Part shown: one piece after another, positions 1 to 10,994 of the stretch
Position numbering within the stretch: position 1 is the first letter of the stretch
How the letters are laid out: every line of letters begins with the position of its first letter
Assembly: GCA_037039925.1 (NCBI GenBank)
Contig: JAXRKP010000209.1
Span: forward strand, 201,001 to 265,000
Direction of reading: 5' to 3'
From: Doris montereyensis
Taxonomy: Eukaryota > Mollusca > Gastropoda > Nudibranchia > Dorididae
DNA length: 64,000 nt
Translations under genes and position numbers: made by a program
The notes under the pieces: model-generated
Told to the model about the DNA's origin: nothing
Seen by the model: the letters and a program-made list of their open reading frames with translations, nothing else
Databases searched by the model: none

Positions 1-916
1 GTTGAAATTTTTTGTTCCTAAAAGACAAAAGTGAGTAAAATAAAGTGTATGATTGAAGTTCAAAAGCCTCGATCCACAGTAAATGAATTGTTATAGGTTT
101 CCTTGATTCATCCTTTTGTCCGCTTTGAATAACATCACAACAGACATTTTGTCCTTGTATCATCACAACTGACACATAATACTCCGGTAATATTTTCAAA
201 GCATTTGATAGCAAAACAATTATGTTGCCGTTATATAGGTGTAAATATAATATTGCTGTACTGTTTGTAGATGTTGGTTGAGATTTGTATGAATTTATAT
301 TGATTTTTGTGGTGTCCGCTTTACAAACCATCACAACTGACATACTTTTTAATAGTAACAGGAATTCTTTTATGTTTGATACATTTTTTCCAAGAAATTA
401 TAAGATCAGTTTGTTGTTGATGGATTATCACGTTTCCATCTTTTTTCAAAGTGTGCTTGTCTTTAGTTTCAACTTTTTTGTTGAGGGAAATTTCATATAT
501 GTCTGTTGTGATTTTGGATAAAGTTAAAGCTGATAACTTTTGACTACATAATGGCTTATAAGACAACGTTTTGGTATTTTCTATTAAAGGAGCAAGCATA
601 CGCATTTAAAATAGACACAAAAAGCTCCCATGCGGCTCTTTTATTCTTAAAACCTCGAATATTTTGTCCGGCATCACAACAGACATTTTGGAAGGTGACT
701 CTGAAAAGTTCTAATATTTCAACACACATAAAAATATATTTAAAACAAATAATTATTTTAAAGCTTAGTTCTCCATTTCTATTTTAATGATGCCTAACAT
801 TTTTTACAATGTCCTTCACTGGCTGTAATGATAGGAAAATAAGGTTGTAAGTTTTTTAACAGTGTGATTCTTGATCGGTGTGCTTATTTTTAAAAAATCT
901 TACCTGATAGATAGAT

Positions 917-970
<54 letters not shown>

Positions 971-1140
971 TATTGTGGAGAGATATTTAATAATGTTTAG
1001 CTGTTATTGTGGGATATTTAATAAACCCACGAATGTCAAAATCTCAAAGTATAATATTGTTGATGATGAAGGGAAAAGGTATTTCATGAATGATTCAGAG
1101 AGATTGACAGTATCACAACTTCTTTCCATTCTGTTTTCAG
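1..1140. other. Intron upstream of the receptor exon
   Basis: AT-rich sequence without a convincing exon. It ends in a clear 3' splice acceptor: a pyrimidine-rich stretch (about 1119-1138) followed by AG at 1139-1140. It holds a GATA-then-TA microsatellite at about 905-968. The first ~900 bases contain short open frames of low-complexity composition only. I infer that this is the last intron of the NR2C gene, whose upstream exons lie outside the window. Confidence 0.6.
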
Positions 1141-1633
1141 ACAACCCAAATTTGCGAGAGAAGCAAATTATCAGCCGCCTGCAGGAAAAGGCACGACGGG
1201 AGTTGCTTCAAGCCTGTTCTGCTCCTGGAAGTTCAGAGAAAGTTTCTCAGCTTCTTCTCCGGCTCATCCCCTTAAAACTTTTGTGCCTGCAGTTATGGAA
1301 GAGTTGTTTTTCTCAGCCCTGACTGGTTCAGTCCAGATTGACAACATCATCCCTTACATCCTGCGTATGGAGACAGCCGAGTACAATCTCCAGATGACTG
1401 GACAGACCGGAGCAGCGGCCGTTGCCGGTATTTCGGGTGGCGTTGGTGTTCCAGCGCTGCACCACCCCAGTGCCCCCAACCAGCCTCCGAGTGTTCCTAT
1501 CGTGCTCGAGTCCAGCCAGCAGGTCACCCTGGCTGGCTCAGTAGCTGGCATGACGGAGAACGGCGCCTCACTCGCTAACGTTGCCGGTAGTATAGGTAGT
1601 CCTCTGGCCATGAAAATAAACATACCATCATGA
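1141..1633 (+). CDS. NR2C: Terminal coding exon of an NR2C (TR2/TR4-like) orphan nuclear receptor, with a frameshift
   Basis: This is the end of the ligand-binding domain of a TR2/TR4-type nuclear receptor, a DNA-binding transcription regulator. The exon opens in one frame with residues resembling helices 9-10 (NPNLREKQIISRLQEKAR, then SQLLLRL). It continues in another frame with EELFFSALTG followed by QIDNIIPYILRMETAEYN. The latter closely matches the helix 11-12 (AF-2) end of vertebrate TR4. The frames join if one A is missing from the A-run at 1274-1277; spacing across the join then equals that of TR4. After AEYN, where vertebrate TR2/TR4 stop within a few residues, the frame runs about 80 residues further in a Gly/Ala/Ser/Pro-rich tail to a TGA at 1631-1633. 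The exon begins with two bases that complete a codon from the previous exon. The family call rests on recalled homologues; the subfamily (TR2 versus TR4) is not resolved. Confidence 0.82.
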
Positions 1634-1755
1634 CTTCCACCGGCACAGGGGGTATACAACGGACGTCGTTAATCTCCGACGCTGGCCAGGTGTTGACCCT
1701 CTACAGTGAAAAAGTCCAACCCGCAGCCACCGCTGCTACAGCTGCTACTTCCTGA
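1634..1755 (+). other. Possible further coding tail of the receptor after a second frameshift
   Basis: Immediately past the TGA at 1631-1633, a different frame stays open to a TGA at 1753-1755. It has an ordered, coding-like composition: Ser/Thr/Gly-rich, then SLISDAGQVLTLYSEKVQP, then an Ala/Thr run. One missing base in the A-run near 1611-1614 would join it to the upstream frame. There is no homology to confirm this, so it could equally be 3' UTR. Confidence 0.35.
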
Positions 1756-3320
1756 ATCAATGTGTCTGTTGTCATTGTCTTGACACCCCCACCCCCTATC
1801 CTTGCACAAAGTGCATCCTGTGTATATAGTGGATGTTTGATATGTACACACTGTGAAATATGCTATTGTCAAAGTAATTCAGTTATACATATAAATATAC
1901 ATACATATTATGTAAAGGTAATTACGCCTTTTTGTACATAGGTGGATCTTTGTCAATGTTTGTTGCTTTCAGTGCTCGGATGGGGTAAAAGATTATTATC
2001 GCTATTTATTAACCACATTTAGCTGTCTGATGTTATCAACCAATGGATATTTGCTACTTAGAATCAAGTTTGAAGTGTATCTTTTACTTTCTTCTACTTG
2101 TAAAAGTTCATCTTTAAAAATAATAGAAGAATGTATATTACTGAGTGTGTGTGTGTGTCTGGGGGTGGGGGTCTGTTTCTATTTAATGCCTTATTTATAA
2201 TCATGTCAAAGAAGACATCCAATAATGTCTTACATGATTGACTGTTTTTAATCAAAGGCTCACTTGGGACTAATTGAAATTATTCATTATTGAACAGTTT
2301 TAACGATTCCCCAAGATTTATTTGCAAGAGTAAGGTTGCAAGGTTAATTCCTTTTAAACACTATGTCCCAAACATGTCTCTTTTCTAGATGATAAGAGAT
2401 AACTTCTTTTTCTTTTTTTCACATTCACAAAATGTTTTTGTTTACCATTGACACCACATTATTATGGTATAGGTCTGTTAAAGAAAGAAAAAATATGTAA
2501 TGGCTGGGGTTTTCTTTAACTTTTAATTGGATAGAAAAATACATACATGTGATGTGAAGTATTCAAATGGATGACTGTTTTTTTCCTTCATAAATTCCAA
2601 CATATCTTTGCTTGACTCCCATTCTATGCTTAATTTGTTCCGTGGCTCAACAGTTTTCAAGGGATATATATTGTCTTTGTATTGTGAGGAACTTTACACA
2701 ATTTGTTTTCCTCTTTCATCATGAAATTATTTCTTTAATGTCAAAGCAGTCAGCGAGTATTGGATCACAAGGCAGGACGAATTGAGAATTGATTGCTATA
2801 ATGCTATTCAAAGTAGACATTTGAGAAAGGCAAGAAAAAGGAAATAAGAAGAGTCGACATTTTGCTATAAAAGTCATTGAAGTTGATATGATCATGGACT
2901 GCAAGCACTTGCCTATGGATGACAGTAACTTAATGCAACGGCAAAAACACGGAATAATGAGCCCCAAAAGTGAGATTGCAGCCGTACGAAGAAGGATTTA
3001 TTGGTTTTTAAAAGTAAAAATGAAGTAGACGTAGAACATGTGTATCTAATACAATGCTGTTGGGAGTTGTGCAGAAATTTGAGTTCTAATCTGGAAATTT
3101 ACTCTCATTCCTTTTACCCAAAAAATCGTCCACAAATCTTTTTAAAGGGATAGTGATAGTATCAAACAACGGAGACAATTTCTGTCATGAAAACATTGTA
3201 GTTTTTGTGTATTGGACACTTGGAACAAGAGAGAACTAACTGAAGTGGGCATGGAGAGCCCGTTTTAGTTTCAACTCTCAAATCTTGAGGCTAATGATCT
3301 TAGGGTTACTTCTTGAACGA
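1756..3320 (+). other. Probable receptor 3' UTR and flanking sequence
   Basis: AT-rich sequence without coding character. It holds a short GT tract at about 2141-2158 followed by a G-rich patch. No single poly(A) signal can be chosen with confidence, so the end of the transcript is not placed. Confidence 0.35.
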
Positions 3321-3557
3321 GACGCAGGCTCAACTTGTGTTGGAAACGCAGGCTCAACTTGTGTTGGAAACGCAGGCTCAACTTGTGTTGGAGACGCAGA
3401 CTCAACTTGTGTTGGAGACGCAGACTCAACTTGTGTTGAGACGCAGACTCAACTTGTGTTGGAGACACAGGCTCAACTTGTGTTGGAGACGCAGGCTCAA
3501 CTTGTATTGGAGACACAGGCTGAACTTGTGTTGGAGACACAGGCTCAACTTGTGTTT
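3321..3557. repeat. 24-bp minisatellite, about 10 copies
   Basis: Tandem unit containing CAGGCTCAACTTGTGTTGGA with a 24-base period (unit starts near 3324, 3348, 3372, 3396, 3420 and so on). One unit is a base short, which moves the frame. Because 24 is a multiple of three, the array is open in several frames on both strands as octapeptide repeats. I treat these as repeat-derived, not as genes. Confidence 0.9.
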
Positions 3558-3596
3558 AGTGTCTGATAGCAATCAAATTGTTTCATGAAAGTGGAA

Positions 3597-4048
3597 GAGA
3601 AAGAGAGAAAGATATGTGGACATGAATATGTTACAATGAAGGGAAAGAGAGAGGGATATGTGGACATGAATATGTTACAATGAAGGGAAAGAGAGAGGGA
3701 TATGTGGACATGAATATGTTACGATGAAGGAAAAAGAGAGGGATATGTGGACATGAATATGTTACATTGAAGGGAAAGAGAGAGGGATATGTGGACATGA
3801 ATATGTTACAATGAAGGGAAAGAGAGAGGGATATGTGGACATGAATATGTTACGATGAAGGGAAAGAGAGAGGGATATGTGGACATGAATATGTTACGAT
3901 GAAGGGAAAGAGAGAGGGATATGTGGACATGAATATGTTACAATGAAGGGAAAGAGAGAGGGATATGTGGACATGAATATGTTACAATGAAGGGAAAGAG
4001 AGAGGGATATGTGGACATGAATATGTTACGATGAAGGGAAAGAGGAGA
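3597..4048. repeat. 44-bp minisatellite, about 10 copies
   Basis: Units contain GATATGTGGACATGAATATG followed by TTACAATGAAGGGAAAGAGA. The measured spacing between the first two GATATGTGG motifs (3611 and 3655) is 44 bases. Units differ mainly at one position (ACAATG, ACGATG or ACATTG). The array is strongly homogenised. Confidence 0.9.
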
Positions 4049-5354
4049 GGTAGCTAGATTTTGTAAGTGCTTACTCTGTGATGGCGCAACCCGAAGATGT
4101 ATGCATGAACTTTGTGGCCAGACGAAGATGAAAATAATAACCCGCGATGGGAGATGATCGCAGAAAGACATTCTGGTTGTTTGAGCAGGACGGCCAAATT
4201 GATTGTGATGACTCATCTGTTCAAGAGATTATTTATTATTTTATTTAAATGGGGATTACTCATCTCTACAGGTCAGGCCTTGTCAATTGGAGTTCTCGTT
4301 ACATCCTGCTTTTATCATTGATCCTTTTATCCTTGAATGGTAATAATAATAATGATAATAATAACAACAATAGGCAATTCTTATAGTTATAGTGCTTTGA
4401 AGATTCTGAATGTGGTTGTCAAAGTTCAGAAGTATGGTTGCTAACGGTTTGCACTGATTTTTCAATTTTTTAAAACATTTTTTCACCAACTCAAGTGTAG
4501 TCTAAAATATGACTATGTTGCTTTGCAAAAAGAAGAAAAAGTTTTAAGATGTTCTGAGTTGTATCAAAATTCTATAGCTCAAACTAAATCTTGTTTTATC
4601 CTTATAAAATTTAATTCTTTCGAATGTGTTAATGACTTTGTTCACTGTTGCAGTCTATAAACTTTGTAGATGTACAGCTACCACTAGTTAGTTCATGCCT
4701 GTCTAGTGCCAATAGACTTTGCCATATGGGCATATTTCTATTTGTTACAGTTATTAAATTGGACACTGTGACAATGTTGCAGTTTAGCTCATATCGTGAG
4801 GAAGCCGTTAGCTGCCATAGTTTGAATTCTGTACAACCTGTTTGCCAGCACTTTGTAGCACACCATGTCTGTCCATTGCTTTTCGTCTCCTGTCATTTTT
4901 ATTTTTAAACGTCCAGATCAAAGTTGTATGTAATTTTTCTTCTTCTTTCTGTTCGATTTAATATTGTAATGTTAAACTTACTACAGAGATGCCAACCTTA
5001 ACTTTCACATTGAATTCCTAGAACTGTTTCTTATCTCTTACACCATTCTTTTAAAACTCCTCAAGAGTTAGAACTAGTATTAGATTATTATTGCCTTGTG
5101 AAATGAAGTCATAGCATTTATACATATATGTTGTTTTTATTTCAAGTCATACGTATCAGACAATGTATTATACTCAACATATATATATATATCAAGACCA
5201 GGCCCTGGAGCAAGATCAATTGAAATGACTTCATTTGGGGTGTTACATCAGGAAACTAAAAAAAAGAAAGTTTTGCTCTTGCACAATAAGTTGTGAATGG
5301 TCAGCCAAAGTAAATATCTTCCCCTAGACAAAGTAATTTTCTTTATCAAGGCTG
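4049..5354. other. Intergenic, nothing recognised
   Basis: AT-rich sequence. There is a short AAT/AAC-type microsatellite near 4341-4371. The open frames here (for example 4648-4908) show no domain or coding signature that I recognise. Confidence 0.4.
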
Positions 5355-5668
5355 CTATGGTCCATAGAGCCAGTGCTTTACCTCTAAGTTTGATAACAAT
5401 CTTGTCCATAGAGCCAGTGCTTTACCTCTAAGTTTGATAACAATCTTGTGCATAGAGCCAGTGCTTTACCTCTAAGTTTGATAACAATCTTGTCCATAGA
5501 GCCAGTGCTTTACCTCTAAATTTGATAACAATCTTGTGCATAGAGCCAGTGCTTTACCTCTAAGTTTGATAACAATCTTGTCCATAGAGCCAGTGCTTTA
5601 CCTCTAAATTTGATAACAATCTTGTCCATAGAGCCAGTGCTTTACCTCTAAGTTTGATAACAATCTTC
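5355..5668. repeat. 44-bp minisatellite, 7 copies, unrelated to the 3.6 kb array
   Basis: The unit contains CATAGAGCCAGTGCTTTACC followed by TCTAAGTTTGATAACAATCT. Copies begin at 5363, 5407, 5451, 5495, 5539, 5583 and 5627, an exact 44-base period. Two alternating variants occur (CTTGTCC versus CTTGTGC at the unit junction, and AAG versus AAA before TTTG), suggesting growth partly by dimers. Confidence 0.92.
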
Positions 5669-8600
5669 TTTTCCTCTTTCTCCTTTTTCAATAAGGAAGA
5701 GATAAAAAAAAATTTTAAATTCTTTTTTATTTCGCCTTTTGTTTTATGCTCCATTTAGTTACAAATTTTTCATAACCATTTTGTCTGTTCACACTTAAAT
5801 TCAGTGCAAAATAAAAATATTAATTGTTCATAGGGTTTGGCATCTTTGCTATTAGATTTACGTCTACTGACATATTTCATATTTTTTTTTAAAGAATTTT
5901 GTTTTGCCTACCAGCATTACTGAATGGAGACTTCTTCTTAGAATGTGAAAACTACAATTAGTTTAAAAAGGTGTCTGGAATTGAAAGTTCATTGGACATC
6001 ACAATGTCTCGTGTTCAGTTCAGTTTTTATAAGTATTATTACTATTAGTAGAGAAATGCAACTCAACTACACAGGATAAAATTGAGTTCCAAGATCAAGG
6101 TCTCTCTGCTCATTTAAAGAAACATAAAAACATGTGCCATAGTCATATTGTATATTTTCTCTCTTTTTTTTTTTCTCAACCTATCATGTTTGTAAGTAAA
6201 TGATTTTTGTTACACAATATGATGATTAAGATATTCAAATGTTAACCCCTGATACATGTGTATCATCATAAATGTCTTTGTTGTTCTACTTTTTTCCCTG
6301 AATTCAATCATGATGAGTTAAATAAGGTATCCATATCACATTTTTAGATGATTTGTGAACATTTTTCTGCCTACTAAGTGCTCATGTAATTCTTTGATGA
6401 ATATATACATGTATTACTAAATCATGACTGCTACCGTTACTAAACTAAAAAAAACAACAACAAACAAGTAAACAAAAATATTTTCTAATAAATCTCTTGC
6501 TATACAAGGCCAATCTGATAAAGAAACAAAAACGGCGCCTGTTGGCTGTCTTTGTTGATATAAGACAGCTATTTCTTCGAGCATGCTTGATATTTATTTG
6601 TGTGAATATTTATATGTATCGGTTCAATTTTAATAATTTCACTGTATTTCAAAAGACATGACAATATGTTGTGAGGTTTTTGTCTTGGTCCCACCCACCC
6701 TCCCTCCCTGCTCCACACCACCTCCTAGTACTCTTACCCTTCTAAATATGTCTAACTTTGCTTCTTTGATCCCAAAGCACATCTGATTTAATTTTTCTTT
6801 CTTTTATTGTAAAAACAAAGAGAGAGAAAAAGAAAGAAAATCAAGTTTTTAACTCTTCACTCTTTTTCACCATGTTAATATTGTTAATCAATCCCTCTTT
6901 GCTTTTTCTCTCTTCTCATTTACTTTGTTCTGTATACTTGGTATTTGCTCCTTGGCTAACATCAAAATTACACAGTTGACGTATTGATAGGAATAATAGC
7001 TTTTCTTTCTGGTAGTTCTCATAGGGTTAATCTCTTCTCACCTTTCAGGCCTGTCTTATTCAAGTGACTTTGTTCATCGAACGTGACTTTAGTCGCTAAA
7101 CAAAGCTTTTTATTTTTTAATTTAAGTTTATTAAGACTGAATGTTAATGGCAGAAGGGTTGGATTAATTTTTTCTTTGAAAAGAAAGTTGTCTGTAAGAT
7201 ATTTTAATGAATGGGAAAGCAAAATCTTGACATTAGAAATAACACAATTGTGATTAAGATGTAGCCGGTTTTGGAAAAGAAATTCACCATTGAAAATCTG
7301 TGCCACGCGATTATTCTTGATTTCACCACAATATTCTATCAATGACTTTGTAATGACTTCAAACAGTAGATCCCATCATTATGATAAATTTGTGTGATTT
7401 GTAGTTATACACGGCTGGCCAAAATTAAGGCATGATTCTGTAAATTTTAAGGATGGCTTATGACTTTTCAAATGTTTTACATTTTTTAAAGCCTCTAAAT
7501 AGGTTCTATTATAATGCATATATTACAATAACTCATTAAAATCCTCATGATATTCTTGAAAGGAATTTAATCAAGTCTTTGCAACAATATGTAATGAGAA
7601 TTAGTTTCATTCTTCCGTTTCATAGGAAGGTCTTTTTGTACAAGAAAAACTCAATTTGTTAATTTAAGTCAATTGGAGTCAAAAGTGTTCCAGAAATTCA
7701 GGGGAGGGGGAAGTGTACTTGTCCTTGACACGTATTATCTTTGGGTAAAGAATGATATTATCTCTAAAATGTTAATTTATTCATATAAATATAATTTTTA
7801 AATTCTTCGCCTTTTATACAAATGACATTTTATTTTCATTCATTTAATGTGAATTCATCTTCACAATTAAACCTTCATAGATCATGGAATATTGCATCTT
7901 GATTTTTTTTAAAGAGCTTCTCTTTCCTTAAAGAATTTGTAACTTCACCCTTTGAAATTAGACAAATTTTGTTGTTGCTGGAATTCACACCCACAACAAA
8001 AAGTTCATTTATGCTACAACCTAGGTAGAAGTCAACTTTTAAATTTCTTAATCATGTGTATCTGATCCTCACTAAGAAATATTCAGCCTAGCTACTATTA
8101 CTGTGATTTGGTACTCTCTTAAAGAGGCTGCATCCTTATTTGTTTCTAAACAGAGAATTTTGGTATAGTTAAAAATTGATGTAGTAAAATGTTAAAATAT
8201 AACAAGATTCCTATAAAAGTTAAAAGTGCAAGAAGCCCCTGCTCCATAGTAAATTTTTGTTTTGTTTTTTTTATAGACTTTACAGATACAGAATACAAGC
8301 CTAAAATGTGTGAGATGAAAAAAATGCAAAAATCTCCCCCCCCCCCAAAAAAAAAAACCCCCACCCCAACCCAAAACAAACAGCTCAAAACAAAACACAC
8401 CTAAATAAATTTGAAGTTTTTCAATCTATGAAAGAATCTGCTTCATGCCCCTTATGTTAAATTTTGATTTGTGTTGGAATAGTTAGATGATATTATGTTC
8501 ACACTCATTGAGGAAAGTTCAATGGTTAGTCATAACATTTACAGATTTGATCAAAACTAATGCTATGTTTCTCAGTACATTATTGTTTGATATTGTTATT

Positions 8601-9740
8601 TTAGTTATACATTAAGACACATTCAATCTTAAGTCCTAGTTAAAAAGGTTACGAATCAATATTGGGATACTTGTAGTATTTGTTTCTTTAGTCTATTTAC
8701 TATTTGATCAACTTTACCTTTTGTTATTTGTCCTTAAATTAGTATGAAATCATCTCATCTCTCAAAGGTGTTCATTTCACAAAGGTAAAGAAACAAAACA
8801 GAAAACAGCCACTATAAAAAGTTAAATTGCCTCTGTATAACTTCAGTGGGTTATTTATAACTATAACACCAACAAATTAAAATTGAAGGTATTGACCGAG
8901 AGTAAACCTGAATTCTGATTTGTCATGGGCGTAGATGCTTCTCAGTTGCAGATCTAGAAACAGGTCGTTTTGTTTTGTTGGGGTACCTAGAATAGCAGAA
9001 ATCCATTACAAATTTGTTCTTGACATATAATTTTACATATTTAATATCATCAACACTACTGCTCTTGAATCTCATGCATGAGGGATTTTAACCCCAGCAG
9101 CTTTTATTGCCATGCTACTTTGCAATGTCAGTTCTTTTTGCAGTTCAATTGTGTCCTGTATTTGGTCGAAATAATAAAATTATTTTTAAACACTTAACAT
9201 TTTTGTTAGTCTTTTTCTTTATGTTTAGGGGATGAGAGGGTTATTGGTTTTGTTTTCTTATTCTAGTGCTCCTTTCATTTTTGTGTTTTGTGATATACTT
9301 GAATCAACTTGTGATTTTGTTTTTGTCTAACAGAAAATTTATTTTTATAAAATTAAAAAACTAAATTATGGAAAATGGAAGAAACTGCACCCAAATTTTG
9401 AAAAGTTGACGTTTCAGTTTCAGTAATTATACTGAGACAATGAATCCTTCAAGCATCTTATGGGTGTCAGCTTTGTACTATTAAAATTCACATCAAGTCA
9501 AGTAACAGTTTCCTCCATCCATCTTGAAGGATCACAAGAGGCAACGATCTCTAAGCTAAATAGATTGTACATGTAGCTCCACTGGTGGTGTGGTCCTAGT
9601 TTAAAATCATCCCCCCCCAGGAAACTGTATTTGTTATGTTTGGTGTTATGTGTGTGTGCATGGTGATACGTTTTCAACCTTAGATACATGTACATACTGT
9701 ATACAAAGGATATTGTTTCAGTTGATTTCCATCTAACTCG
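5669..9740. other. Long AT-rich intergenic stretch
   Basis: No exon, RNA gene or domain recognised. It includes short homopolymer runs (C then A near 8336-8360). Sequence near 7408-7432 (CACGGCTGGCCAAAATTAAG after TA) resembles one end of a Tc1-like transposon, but no partner end was found. Confidence 0.4.
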
Positions 9741-9744
9741 AAGT

Positions 9745-9966
9745 CAACGTTTTTCAATGGCCCCTAGGCCCCCCAAATAAAGAGTGGAGGTCCTTAGGTT
9801 CGAATGATAGGTCTGACGGTGTGTTACTTTGGGAAGACACTTAACACACATTTTACTGACTCAACCCCAGTTCAAATGGATACAACTTAACATCAGCTTG
9901 GGGAGTAAAAAAATCTGCGACAGACTAGCGTCCTGGGATACGCTCCGGCTCTATGACTAAAGAACT
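9745..9966 (+). mobile_element. SINE, family A (degenerate copy)
   Basis: The body resembles other copies in this window: a motif like GGGAAGACACTTAACACACA, then a CTGACTCAACCCCAGTTCAAATGG-like block, then GACAGACTAGCGTCCTGG, ending CTCCGGCTCTATGACTAA plus an A-run at 9968-9980. A weak box-B-like GGTTCGAATGA lies near 9798. The same conserved central block recurs near 12.05, 32.2, 53.7 and 62.5 kb. Confidence 0.65.
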
Positions 9967-10211
9967 TTAAAAAAAAAAAAATTACAAAGGATATTGACCT
10001 CAATCTATAATGTTGAATGGTCTTCAAACTTCCAGGAAAGAATGTCATATACCCTGACCTATTTTCAGAACAGGACTAGCAACAAAGGAAGTAGTACAAT
10101 TACTTTTGTTGCATTGAAACCTGTCCCCCATACACGATGATCTGGAGGCAAAAGCAAGTGAAAGAAAGGACCTTCCAGTAGCATTTGCCAACCGTTCACT
10201 GTATTACACTA

Positions 10212-10994
10212 CAGTGAAACCCCTGTAATCGGGAACTCTCGGTGGATTATAAAATCGTCCCGATCTGGTTTTCCCTCAACAGCTTGAGGTATCTCAGCCC
10301 TTCTGTGAGTGGTAAAAAGCAGAATTAAACAAATAAGTAGCTACAGGACCAGTTGATCAAAACGAAGATAGCATTCATACAAGATGTCACTCACACTCAC
10401 AATCGATCTTCATTGGACGGAAGATAGATAAGACACGTAATCAAGAAGGCATGGTAGGTCATTAAATCTTCTCTCGTGTCCACCCTTGTGATTGACGGAT
10501 GAGGCGGGCAATAAAAGACTATGATAACATTGACAGTGTACAACTTTCTAAGCGCTGCCCCGTGTCAACACCGCACTGTATAATAGTGTATTGTGAGGCG
10601 GATGAGCAAGGTCTGGCTCAACGCCTGCTTTCACACCTTCTTAACTTAATGAATGTCTGGTGTGTTTGGCTTATGATGGTCATGAACTGGCACTTGCGAC
10701 ATCATGTACACGTTATGCAATGTATAACATGTGTAGCACTAATGCAGGTGTAATAATTGATGTTTTGCTAACACAGAAACCAAATTAAGATAAAAAGATA
10801 GTGTTGGAATAAATAAATATGGGGGAAATGGTGATGATAATCAATGCAAGCCTGCGAAATTGTCCTGATTAACTGAGGACCTTTCCCGTTTAGAGATGTA
10901 AAATATATAGAAACAATTTCGTTCCCCTGGGAATTCTTCCCGATTGGCCAGGTTTCCTCAATTCCCCGGGTTCCCAATTTGAAAGGTTTCACTA
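10212..10994. mobile_element. Pogo/Tigger-like (Tc1/mariner superfamily) non-autonomous element
   Basis: The left end CAGTGAAACC is preceded by TA (10210-10211). The right end reads GGTTTCACTA, which matches the inverse of the left end at 9 of 10 positions, and is followed by TA (10995-10996). Inside both ends is a further GGGAAC-type block. The TA target duplication and CAGTGAAACC-type ends are typical of pogo-like elements. The 783-bp interior has one 84-codon open frame (10499-10753) with no transposase motif that I can see. Confidence 0.75.

Noticed and set aside
1354..1872. Open frames on the - strand opposite the receptor exon
   Set aside because: Shadows of a GC-richer coding exon; the + strand carries clear homology.
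3271..3588. Octapeptide-repeat proteins on both strands
   Set aside because: The 24-bp minisatellite is open in several frames; there is no signal peptide, splice context or conserved flank, and one unit breaks the frame.
7400..7440. Tc1-like transposon end
   Set aside because: One possible terminus after TA, but no matching inverted end was found within reach.
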